Source: Lewinellaceae bacterium
Lineage (GTDB): Bacteria > Bacteroidota > Bacteroidia > Chitinophagales > Saprospiraceae
NCBI GenBank assembly: GCA_020636075.1
Contig: JACJYO010000006.1
Span: forward strand, 124,001 to 188,000
DNA length: 64,000 nucleotides
Reading direction: 5' to 3'
The notes below the pieces were generated by a model, which saw nothing but the letters and a program-made list of their open reading frames with translations, was not told the DNA's origin and did not search any database. The position numbers and the translations under genes are program-made. Position 1 is the stretch's first letter; every line of letters starts with the position of its first letter. This document shows, piece by piece, positions 16,817-24,258 of this stretch.

Positions 16817-18334
16817 ATGAAAATCGTCATCCTTGGAAACGGCATCAGCGGCATTACTGCGGCGCGATTCATCCGGAAGCGCAGCAATCACGAGATCGTT
16901 GTCATTTCCGACGAATCCGACGAGTTTTTCAGCCGCACCGCACTGATGTACATTTACATGGGGCATATGCGGGAGCGCGATACCCGCCCATACGAGCCCT
17001 GGTTTTGGGACAAAAACAGCATCCAGCGCCTGCGTGCCCATATTGCGCACATTGATTTTTCTAAAAAAACATTGCACACCACCGGCGGCAAAACCGTTGC
17101 CTACGACAAACTGGTGCTGGCGGCAGGCTCCCGTTCCAACAAATTCGGCTGGCCAGGGCAGGATCTTAAAGGAGTGCAAGGGCTGTATCATTTGCAGGAT
17201 TTGGCGGCTATGGAACAATTTTGTCCCAGGCCTGAAGGCCTGGGCGAAGAACCGGACCTGAGCGGAACGAATGTTTCGAATGATAGCAAATCTGCAGATG
17301 CTGCGAACCAAGTGACCATCTCATCCCAGGCCATCTCATCCCAGGCCATCTCATCCCAGGCCATCTCATCCCAGGCCTTCTCAGCCCAGGCCTTCAGGCC
17401 TGGGAAAGCAGTGATCGTAGGCGGTGGCCTGATCGGCGTCGAAATGGCCGAGATGTTGCATTCGCGGCAAATTCCCGTGACATTTTTAGTGCGTGAAAAA
17501 GACTTTTGGGGCAATGTTCTTCCCCCGGAAGAGGCCGCCATGGTGAGCCGGCATTTGCGGGAGCATCATATTGACCTGCGGCTGCAAACCGAGCTGCGCG
17601 AAATTCTGGACGACGGACAGGGGCATTGTCGGGCAGTGATCACGCAAGCCGGTGAAACGATAGCCTGTGGTTTTGTCGGGCTGACGGTGGGGGTTAGCCC
17701 TAATATTGAATTTTTGAAAAACAGTTCGCTGGAAACCAATCAAGGGATATTGGTTAACGACTACCTGGAAACCAACCTGCCCGATGTCTATGCCGTGGGC
17801 GATTGCGCCGAACTTCGCCAACCTCAACCGGGACGCCGGTCTATCGAAGCAATCTGGTACACCGGCCGTATGATGGGCGAAACCCTGGCCCACAACCTCA
17901 CGGGCAATCGCATGGCTTACAACCCGGGAATCTGGTTTAACTCCGCCAAATTTTTTGATATTGAATACCAGGTGTACGGCGATATTCGCGCCGTGCTGCC
18001 ACCGGAGCAAGCCAGCCTGTACTGGGAACATGCCAACGGTAAAAAAAGTATCCGCCTCAATTATGAAAAAACGACAGGGCGCATCCTCGGGTTCAACCTG
18101 ATGGGTGTGCGCTACCGGCAGGAAGTGTGTGAACGCTGGCTTCGGGCGGGCGCCCATATTGAAACCGTGCTGCCGCACTTGGGGCTGGCTAATTTTGATC
18201 CGGAGTTTTCCGCGCAGTATGAAGCGTTTCTTATTGCAAAATATAACCGGCAAAACGGCACGAATTTGCGCTTGCAGCAAAAACGTGGCCTGCCGGCAGT
18301 CTTAAATTTTCTAACGCCCGCAGTGAGGCGGTGA
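16817..18334 (+). CDS. FAD/NAD(P)-dependent oxidoreductase with an in-frame repeat insertion
   Basis: The protein has 505 residues. It has an N-terminal FAD-binding GNGISGITAARF, LVLAAGSRS near 110, a second dinucleotide-binding GGGLIGVEMAEML near 200, and YAVGDCAE near 320. The fold is that of two-dinucleotide-binding flavoprotein reductases such as NirB N-domains and rubredoxin reductases. Between the two nucleotide-binding domains, residues about 137-196 are replaced by a low-complexity stretch with four ISSQA-type repeats, encoded by a palindromic repeat element. Relatives have only a few residues at this point. The frame is kept, so the enzyme may still fold with this loop. A membrane polyferredoxin gene follows after 32 nt, so electron transfer between the two is likely. 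The physiological substrate is unknown. Confidence 0.85.
   Translation: MKIVILGNGISGITAARFIRKRSNHEIVVISDESDEFFSRTALMYIYMGHMRERDTRPYEPWFWDKNSIQRLRAHIAHIDFSKKTLHTTGGKTVAYDKLVLAAGSRSNKFGWPGQDLKGVQGLYHLQDLAAMEQFCPRPEGLGEEPDLSGTNVSNDSKSADAANQVTISSQAISSQAISSQAISSQAFSAQAFRPGKAVIVGGGLIGVEMAEMLHSRQIPVTFLVREKDFWGNVLPPEEAAMVSRHLREHHIDLRLQTELREILDDGQGHCRAVITQAGETIACGFVGLTVGVSPNIEFLKNSSLETNQGILVNDYLETNLPDVYAVGDCAELRQPQPGRRSIEAIWYTGRMMGETLAHNLTGNRMAYNPGIWFNSAKFFDIEYQVYGDIRAVLPPEQASLYWEHANGKKSIRLNYEKTTGRILGFNLMGVRYRQEVCERWLRAGAHIETVLPHLGLANFDPEFSAQYEAFLIAKYNRQNGTNLRLQQKRGLPAVLNFLTPAVRR
17225..17404 (+). repeat. Palindrome-bounded element inserted in frame within the oxidoreductase gene
   Basis: The element is 180 bp, exactly 60 codons. 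It begins with CCCAGGCCTGAAGGCCTGGG (17225-17244) and ends with the complement CCCAGGCCTTCAGGCCTGGG (17385-17404). Near its end, four exact copies of the 15-mer CCATCTCATCCCAGG stand in tandem (17316-17375), followed by one variant copy. The same palindrome, also preceded by short tandem repeats, occurs in non-coding DNA at 19818-19837. Confidence 0.92.
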
Positions 18335-18354
18335 CTCCGAGTCACTGCCTCACT
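18322..18354. repeat. Palindrome overlapping the 3' end of the oxidoreductase gene
   Basis: AGTGAGGCGGTGACTC pairs with AGTCACTGCCTCACT around a CG centre with one mismatch. The stop codon of the oxidoreductase is inside the left arm. There is no T run, so it may be a REP-like element or an mRNA-stabilising hairpin rather than a terminator, and it sits just before the polyferredoxin start. Confidence 0.7.
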
Positions 18355-18366
18355 ACACAATAACCT

Positions 18367-19695
18367 ATGACAAACGCCAGCCTTGCTCCGGCCCCACCGA
18401 TCCTAACCTCCTGGAAACAAAAACTCGCGCTTACCCTGGCTGGCGCCGGCGTGGTGCTTTTGCTGCTTGTTTGGTTGGCCCGCGATGCCTTTGCGCCCTT
18501 GCCGGTATTGCTGCTTGCCCTTGCTTTGATAACTGCCGGTGTGGTGCTGTTTGTTCGGGTTGAGTACCTGCGCCGGCCCGCAGGTATCCAAAACAACGGC
18601 GTATGGTTTCGAAGCCTGAGCGCGCGGGGCATATGGGCCTGGCTGGCGGCGATTGTACTCACCGGCTTTTATACGGCCCTGTATTTTGGGCCGGCAGCCT
18701 GGTTTGCGGGATTATCGGAGTTGTTCAGTCCGCTGAGCCAGCTGCTCAAAGGCAAGCCGGCGGATAAGTGGTTTGTGTATGGCAGTTTGTACACTTGTTC
18801 AGTGTTGGTGATGGGGTTGAAATTCGGGTTTAAATACCGGCACAATCGGTACCAGGTGATCCGTACCCTGTCGGTGAGTTTTTTCCAACTGGGCTTTGCT
18901 TTTTTGATCCCGGCTTTCATGCAGGCGATGAACCAGCCGGAGTACTATTTCACCTATTTCTGGCCCCTGAAGGACTGGTATGGCACACCTTCGGCAGCTA
19001 AATATTTTGGCGGATATGCCATTGGGCCGTATCTGTTGGTGTTTGGCGCACTGATGACTTTCGTGGCCACACCTTTGCTGACCTATTTTTTTGGAAAACG
19101 CTGGTATTGCTCCTGGGTGTGCGGTTGTGGCGGCCTTGCCGAAACGGCGGGCGACCCGTTCAGGCATTTGTCGGATAAAAGTCTGCGTGCCTGGAAGATC
19201 GAGCGCTGGATGATCTATTCGGTGTTGGTGGCGGTTGTTTTGGTAACGGGATTGCTTTGGATAAACTCGTATCAAAAAGGCGCTGTTTTGGGCATTTGGT
19301 CGCAGACATTTTACACCGGGTATGGATATATTATCGGTATGGCATTCAGTGGCGTGGTTGGTGTTGGCTTTTATCCGCTGATGGGCAGCAGGGTTTGGTG
19401 TCGTTTTGGTTGCCCGCAAGCGGCTATTCTCGGCATTTTCCAGCGAAAAAAATCCAAGTTTCGAATTACGGCCAATGGTGGGCAGTGCATCAGCTGCGGC
19501 AATTGCTCCACCTATTGCGAAATGGGCATAGATGTGCGGCACTATGCGCAGCGTGGGCAGGATGTGGTGCGGGCTTCCTGTGTGGGTTGCGGGATTTGCG
19601 CAGCAGTATGCCCGCGGGGCGTGTTGCGCCTTGAGGGGGCGAGCACTGATGTGGATCGTCGAGCGGAGGAATTGCGGACGGTGGTTGTTAAATGA
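18367..19695 (+). CDS. Membrane polyferredoxin, NapH/NosR/CcoG-like 4Fe-4S protein
   Basis: The protein has 442 residues with several transmembrane segments (about 21-38, 45-65, 88-108, 170-186, 220-242, 283-300, 320-338). Two membrane-facing cysteine motifs, WYCSWVCGC (Cys248, 252, 254) and VWCRFGCP (Cys345, 349), match the NapH/NosR/CcoG family. Two C-terminal clusters follow: Cys374, 377, 380, 384 and Cys405, 408, 411, 415. The first has CEM in place of the usual CP. Such proteins pass electrons between the quinone pool and soluble partners. The gene is 32 nt after the flavoprotein gene, so the likely chain is NAD(P)H, FAD, Fe-S, membrane, or the reverse. No terminal reductase is encoded nearby. 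Confidence 0.85.
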   Translation: MTNASLAPAPPILTSWKQKLALTLAGAGVVLLLLVWLARDAFAPLPVLLLALALITAGVVLFVRVEYLRRPAGIQNNGVWFRSLSARGIWAWLAAIVLTGFYTALYFGPAAWFAGLSELFSPLSQLLKGKPADKWFVYGSLYTCSVLVMGLKFGFKYRHNRYQVIRTLSVSFFQLGFAFLIPAFMQAMNQPEYYFTYFWPLKDWYGTPSAAKYFGGYAIGPYLLVFGALMTFVATPLLTYFFGKRWYCSWVCGCGGLAETAGDPFRHLSDKSLRAWKIERWMIYSVLVAVVLVTGLLWINSYQKGAVLGIWSQTFYTGYGYIIGMAFSGVVGVGFYPLMGSRVWCRFGCPQAAILGIFQRKKSKFRITANGGQCISCGNCSTYCEMGIDVRHYAQRGQDVVRASCVGCGICAAVCPRGVLRLEGASTDVDRRAEELRTVVVK

Positions 19696-19708
19696 ATTCT
19701 ACTCGCCG

Positions 19709-19837
19709 CCCAGCCATGAATGGCTGGGCTAAGAAACAGCCCTGCCGAAAATGATGATTGGATTGGGCTACGTGAAGGAAGGTTGCTCTTCTCCGCCCAT
19801 TCTCCGCCCATTCTTCGCCCAGGCCTTCAGGCCTGGG
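19709..19837 (+). repeat. Two palindromic elements downstream of the polyferredoxin gene
   Basis: GCCCAGCCATGAATGGCTGG is the core of a 22-bp palindrome at 19709-19730. The 20-bp palindrome at 19818-19837 is identical to the one inside the oxidoreductase gene and is preceded by tandem CTCCGCCCATT repeats (about 19789-19817). Both palindromes are followed by a similar GAAACAG word. No gene is visible in 19696-19966. Confidence 0.85.
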
Positions 19838-19966
19838 AAACAGAATGATCAGCATCATGCTACCCGCTAACCAGGATAATTGAAGATCAGGGTTTTAAAT
19901 CATCAATTTTGTAAAAAGTCGAGGACTTTTAAAAGTATCCTTGTTTTAACAAAAATTGATGGAGTC

Positions 19967-20335
19967 ATGAAAAATATCCTGAAAGTTATGTTCCTGGTTG
20001 CTGCGGTACAGTTTAGTTGTGGCGTGTTTGCCCAAAAGGTCGAAGAAACAATCGTTACCGGTAAGCAACAGTTCGACGATATTCAACTTGTAGCCGTTTA
20101 TCCCAATCCGGCCAGAGAACGTCTGCTGATCGAATTCACCGCTGACGAATGGGGAGAAGATTTGATGCTGCGCATAAAAAACAGTGACGGTAAAACCATC
20201 ATAAAGCGCAATCTGATTACGGCATTGGGTGGAAATATGGTAATCCTTCGGGTAGACCAACTTCCCTTGGGTGAGTATGTGGTTCAACTGGATGAGGGTC
20301 GGAAAGCGCGCTCGGTACGCTGGCAAAAAATGTAA
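19967..20335 (+). CDS. Small secreted protein consisting mainly of a T9SS-like sorting domain
   Basis: The protein has 122 residues. After a signal peptide (ILKVMFLVAAVQFSCGVFAQ) and a spacer of about 20 residues comes a single domain with the features of a T9SS type-A sorting signal: VAVYPNPARERLLIEF, then LPLGEYVVQLDEG and a basic end (VRWQKM). No cargo domain is present. I start it at the ATG at 19967, which directly precedes the signal peptide; the open frame extends upstream without a plausible start. Proteins with only this domain occur in Bacteroidota, but their role is unknown. Confidence 0.7.
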   Translation: MKNILKVMFLVAAVQFSCGVFAQKVEETIVTGKQQFDDIQLVAVYPNPARERLLIEFTADEWGEDLMLRIKNSDGKTIIKRNLITALGGNMVILRVDQLPLGEYVVQLDEGRKARSVRWQKM

Positions 20336-20409
20336 TAGCCTGCCGGTTCGACGGGTCTCCCTTAAATTTGACCAAACCTCGAATAAGAGATAATTTTTTT
20401 TAAAGCACA

Positions 20410-20441
20410 TTGGAAATTCCAGTCGTGAATACCTACCTTTG
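20410..20441 (+). promoter_or_regulatory. Promoter of the ribosomal protein L25 gene
   Basis: TTG at 20410-20412, a 21-nt spacer, then TACCTTTG at 20434-20441 match the Bacteroidota consensus. It lies 42 nt before the ATG at 20484. Confidence 0.7.
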
Positions 20442-20483
20442 CGGGCTCTTTTCGTAAAGGGCTAAAATTTTACTTGAAATACA

Positions 20484-21050
20484 ATGGAAATCATTGCTTT
20501 AAAAGCGGAGCCGAAAGCCAAATCTGGCAAACAAGCAGCAAAAAAAGTACGCCATGCTGGCATGACACCAGCTATTATGTATAAAAGTGGTGGTGGCGAG
20601 CCGGTTCAGTTCAGCGTTAATCCTGCCGAATTCCGGCACTTGGTGTATACCCCCGAGTTTAAACTGGCTGAAATTGAACTGAATGGCGTTAAGCACAAGT
20701 GCATTCTGAAGGATATCCAGTTCCACCCGGTGACAGAAAAAGTCCTGCACCTCGATTTCCTGGAACTCGCTGACGGTGTAAAATTTAAGGCGTCTGTGCC
20801 CCTGCGGTTTAAGGGTGCAGCTCCAGGCGTAAAAGCCGGCGGTAAATTTCTGACCACACTGCGCAAAATCAATATCCTGACTACACCGGACAAAGTGGTC
20901 GACAAAGTAGTTGCCGATATCTCCGGTATGGGCCTGGGTGATGTGATCCGGGTACGTGACATTGATGTGCAGGAAGGTGTGGAGATTACCAACAACGGCG
21001 CTGTGCCTGTTGCCTCCATCGAAATCCCGCGCGCACTGAAAACCGCTTAA
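20484..21050 (+). CDS. rplY: 50S ribosomal protein L25/general stress protein Ctc
   Basis: The protein has 188 residues. It has the L25 5S-rRNA-binding domain at the N-terminus (KSGKQAAKKVRHAGMTPAIM, then CILKDIQFHPVTEKVLHLDF) followed by the C-terminal TL5/Ctc beta domain (about 95-185, with VPLRFKGAAPGVKAGG). This is the long Ctc form, not the short E. coli form. It binds 5S rRNA in the large ribosomal subunit. Its own promoter and a strong terminator bracket it, so it is a single-gene unit. Its usual Bacteroidota neighbours (prs, pth) are not seen here. Confidence 0.96.
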   Translation: MEIIALKAEPKAKSGKQAAKKVRHAGMTPAIMYKSGGGEPVQFSVNPAEFRHLVYTPEFKLAEIELNGVKHKCILKDIQFHPVTEKVLHLDFLELADGVKFKASVPLRFKGAAPGVKAGGKFLTTLRKINILTTPDKVVDKVVADISGMGLGDVIRVRDIDVQEGVEITNNGAVPVASIEIPRALKTA

Positions 21051-21090
21051 TAACTACCTTCTTTCCCGTTTTCATTTTGATACCGGGAGC

Positions 21091-21129
21091 AATCCCGAAT
21101 TTTTCTGTCTGAAAAATTCGGGATTTTTT
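21091..21129 (+). terminator. Strong terminator after rplY
   Basis: A perfect 15-bp stem (AATCCCGAATTTTTC with its complement) surrounds a TGTCT loop and is followed by a T run ending at 21129. It begins 40 nt after the rplY stop. Confidence 0.92.
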
Positions 21130-21199
21130 ATTTCCTGCCCGGTGATTACCGAATTTTGTGGGTTCCTTTACTTGAATTTGAAATCCAATCTTCCCAGGT

Positions 21200-23266
21200 A
21201 TGAACCGAGTCGCCTTGCTGTACCGTTTTGTTGCAACCTTTTGGGTTACTATCCCCGTACTTTTGGGCACTTTGCTCCTATCGCATACGCAGGCGCAGGC
21301 CCAATCGTTCTGGATAGAAAACTTTGGCGACGAAAACCTGGCTGATGCTTTCTGGTATTATGGCGGCACCAACAACGGCCCGGCAATCTGGACCTGGACA
21401 CCCGACCCCACCGCGGGCTACCAGGAACCCGATCTGGAACCATTCGCTGCTCCAACAGCGGCCAATGGCTATTTTTATTTCAATTCCGACTACAACGGCC
21501 AGGTCCCGCACGATGTCTGGCTGACAGGTTATGGCAATAAGGTCGACTGCAGCGGCAAAACGGACGTTCACCTGCGCTTTTTTGCCCAATACGTTTATTT
21601 CAACCCCGACAGCTCGCTGGCTCAGGTAGGAATCAGCACCAACGGCACGGATTTTACTTACCACGATCTGTTCACCGGCCTCCCGGCCAACCTGACCTAC
21701 CACAATTGGGTGGATGTAGACCTCGATGAGGCCGACAATCAACCGGAGGTCTGGCTGCGCTTCCGCTGGATCGGCAGGTACGAATACCATTGGAAAATCG
21801 ATGACCTGAGTTTCTTCATTCCGGATGTTAGCAATGTCGACTCCTGCGATGCGGCGGTGGATATCAGTGCATATTTTGGAAAAGAACCGGGCATACCGCA
21901 AACAACCGGCTTGTTTGACAACAGCACGGCCACTGTTTCAGCTACTGATCCGGCAGTCAGCTGTTGGAACGAAGCGATCGGACCCGATATCCTGAACACC
22001 ACGATGTGGTACACGTTTACCGGCGATGGCGGCACGTATTCCCTGCAAACGGTACCCTGCAACGCCACCAATTACATCGGCACGGCCCAGGGTGATACCG
22101 GGGATACGCAAATGCTGGTATTCTCGGGCGACAACTGTGCAGACCTGACCGCGGTAGTTTGCAACGACGATCTGTTTGCCGACGGCATGCCTGATTGGCG
22201 CGCCGGCCTTACCCTCGAAACAGCACCGGCGCAACGGTATTACCTGCTCATCGACGCCGCTGAAATGCAGGGCATTGTGGCCACCGGCGAGTTTTGCATA
22301 GAAATAACCCAACTCCCGGCGGTTCCCTGTGCGCAAGGGCAGGCCGGCAATTTTAATCTGGTCCCCGACCAGTACCTGTGCCAGGGTGAAAACCTGGCTG
22401 AGGTGCTGATGCTCGATGCCGGCAGCTTCACGTTGCCCACTGCCGGCCAGCAAACAGGCCTGGCCTGGTGTTTCAGCCCGGCGCCCATTCCCGCGAATAC
22501 CTGGCCGGGCGATGTGCCGGGTTTGTTGAGCACACCGTTTACTTCGGATGTTGCCGCACCTGTTATGTTGAATAACGGTCTTGCTATTCCCTACGGGGCC
22601 TATTATCTGACCCCGGTTGTGCTGGGCGGCGGCGCGTTGGTTGTACCCGGTTTGTTGCCCTATGTGTATAACATTGACCCAAGCGGGGCCTGTTTTTTTG
22701 TCGGAGAAGCGCTTCCAATTGTTTTACTCCCCGAGCTCAGCCCCCTTTCGGCTACCGCTGAAATAGAAAACGAGATGCTGCCGCCAGGCCAAAACGGCTC
22801 GGTGCGCCTGAGCGTTTCCGGCGGCTCGTCGGACTACTTCAGCGACCCGCTTTTGACAGGCTATTTCTGGAGCAACACTGAAACATCCATGGTCGTGCAC
22901 GACCTGTCAGCGGGCACCTACACGGTCACGGTCTATGATGTAACGGGTTGTGTGGATTCGCTGACACTCAGCGTAACGGTAGATGCCGTGGTGGGCAGTG
23001 TTGATCCGCCTTCCGTCCGCAAACTGGATCTGCGGCCCAACCCAACCAGCGGCTTACTTACGCTGGACCTTGAGCTGGCACACCCTGCCGGTTTACAACT
23101 CGATCTGTTGACTTTGCAGGGGCAACTTATTCAAACTGAAAATGCCGGCACCGTTAGTGCGCTGCAGCATACGTTTGATTTGAGCCGGTTGCCAGTTGGC
23201 ACTTATTTGTTGCGGCTCCATGTGGATGATGAAATTGCCTTGCGGCAAATTGTGCTGCAGCGTTGA
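21200..23266 (+). CDS. Large secreted T9SS surface protein
   Basis: The protein has 688 residues. It has a signal peptide (LLGTLLLSHTQAQAQ), an N-terminal beta-sandwich region resembling a carbohydrate- or lectin-type domain (about 35-210), a middle with Cys-containing all-beta repeats, a SprB-like segment near 580-610 (DLSAGTYTVTVYDVTGC), and a T9SS type-A sorting domain at the end (LDLRPNPTSGLLTLDLEL ... LRQIVLQR). It is exported by T9SS to the cell surface and is probably adhesive. No catalytic site is visible. It is a single gene after the rplY terminator, 36 nt before the aldose epimerase gene. Confidence 0.8.
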   Translation: MNRVALLYRFVATFWVTIPVLLGTLLLSHTQAQAQSFWIENFGDENLADAFWYYGGTNNGPAIWTWTPDPTAGYQEPDLEPFAAPTAANGYFYFNSDYNGQVPHDVWLTGYGNKVDCSGKTDVHLRFFAQYVYFNPDSSLAQVGISTNGTDFTYHDLFTGLPANLTYHNWVDVDLDEADNQPEVWLRFRWIGRYEYHWKIDDLSFFIPDVSNVDSCDAAVDISAYFGKEPGIPQTTGLFDNSTATVSATDPAVSCWNEAIGPDILNTTMWYTFTGDGGTYSLQTVPCNATNYIGTAQGDTGDTQMLVFSGDNCADLTAVVCNDDLFADGMPDWRAGLTLETAPAQRYYLLIDAAEMQGIVATGEFCIEITQLPAVPCAQGQAGNFNLVPDQYLCQGENLAEVLMLDAGSFTLPTAGQQTGLAWCFSPAPIPANTWPGDVPGLLSTPFTSDVAAPVMLNNGLAIPYGAYYLTPVVLGGGALVVPGLLPYVYNIDPSGACFFVGEALPIVLLPELSPLSATAEIENEMLPPGQNGSVRLSVSGGSSDYFSDPLLTGYFWSNTETSMVVHDLSAGTYTVTVYDVTGCVDSLTLSVTVDAVVGSVDPPSVRKLDLRPNPTSGLLTLDLELAHPAGLQLDLLTLQGQLIQTENAGTVSALQHTFDLSRLPVGTYLLRLHVDDEIALRQIVLQR

Positions 23267-23302
23267 CCCTCATTTTTTGGCAAAAAAAGTACATTCCAAA
23301 CC

Positions 23303-24232
23303 ATGTTTGAACTCACCCAAGTACCCTTCGGAATATACCGCCTGTACACCCTGCACCATCCCGAAACAGGCGACGGGTTCAGCATCGTGCCCGGACTGGG
23401 GGCTACGGTACTGGAATTGAATTTTCGCGGTACCAACGTGATCGACGGGTACCAGTCGCCCGAAGAACTTGAGATCGGCAAGTGGGGTAAAAGTGCCCTG
23501 CTCTTCCCGTTCCCCAATCGCTTGCAAGACGGCCAGTACAGCTGGCTTGGCGAAAACCATTTTTTCCCCATTAATCACCCCTCCTCCGGCAATGCTATCC
23601 ACGGATTTGTCCGCGACGAAGCGTTCGAAGTTGTCCGCATCGAGTTGACCAACGAAACAGCCGAGTTGACCTGCCGGTACGAATACCGGGGCCAGCACGC
23701 GAGTTATCCCTTTCCATTCACGCTGGAGGTTACGTTCAGTATGAGCTACCGGAGTGCTTTCCACGTGTCGTTTTTTCTGAAAAACCGGCACAAAGAAGCG
23801 ATTCCCGTCGGCCTGGGCTGGCACCCCTATTTCCGCCTTGCCGACACTGTAGGGGATCATAACATGCAGTTGCCAACCTGCAAAATGGTGGAGATCGACG
23901 AGCGCATGATCCCCACCGGCGGCCTGCGTGCATTCCCGGATTTTTCCAAAGAAAAAATGCTTGGCGATACCGTACTGGACAATTGCTTCAAGGTTGCCGA
24001 CGAACACACGCTGTATCACCTGCACCTCCGCGCCGGTACCCGGCAACTCACCCTGGCGGCGAGTCGCGAACTCTTCCCCTTTTTCCAGGTGTTTACCCCG
24101 CCTGACCGCCAAAGCATTGCCCTGGAGCCCATGACTTGCAACGTGAATGCCTTTCAAACCGGCGATGGCCTGGTGACAGTGCCGGCAGGCGGCGACTGGA
24201 CGGCGGCGTTTGGGGTAGAGTACCGGGATTAG
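23303..24232 (+). CDS. Aldose 1-epimerase family protein
   Basis: The protein has 309 residues of the galactose-mutarotase fold. GNAIHGFVRDEAFEV carries one conserved His, and VGLGWHPYFRL the second (the H-x-Y/P-x-Y-F signature); a late Glu in SIALEPMTCNVNAF is the expected catalytic base. These enzymes interconvert alpha and beta anomers of hexoses. It lacks a signal peptide, so it acts in the cytoplasm. Sequence details (GATVLELNF, LLFPFPNRL) are closer to the YeaD/GalM-like Bacteroidota branch than to E. coli GalM, so the exact sugar is uncertain. Convergent with the WG-repeat gene. Confidence 0.88.
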   Translation: MFELTQVPFGIYRLYTLHHPETGDGFSIVPGLGATVLELNFRGTNVIDGYQSPEELEIGKWGKSALLFPFPNRLQDGQYSWLGENHFFPINHPSSGNAIHGFVRDEAFEVVRIELTNETAELTCRYEYRGQHASYPFPFTLEVTFSMSYRSAFHVSFFLKNRHKEAIPVGLGWHPYFRLADTVGDHNMQLPTCKMVEIDERMIPTGGLRAFPDFSKEKMLGDTVLDNCFKVADEHTLYHLHLRAGTRQLTLAASRELFPFFQVFTPPDRQSIALEPMTCNVNAFQTGDGLVTVPAGGDWTAAFGVEYRD

Positions 24233-24258
24233 GTGGTTATTGGAGTGGGATACTTACG

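Noticed and set aside
16484..17311. Long minus-strand frame opposite the oxidoreductase gene
   Set aside because: It spans the terminator, the AT-rich repeat and the antisense of a clear flavoprotein gene, so it is a shadow frame.
17316..17390. 15-bp tandem units as a possible CRISPR array
   Set aside because: The units are directly adjacent without spacers, lie inside a coding gene and have no cas genes near.
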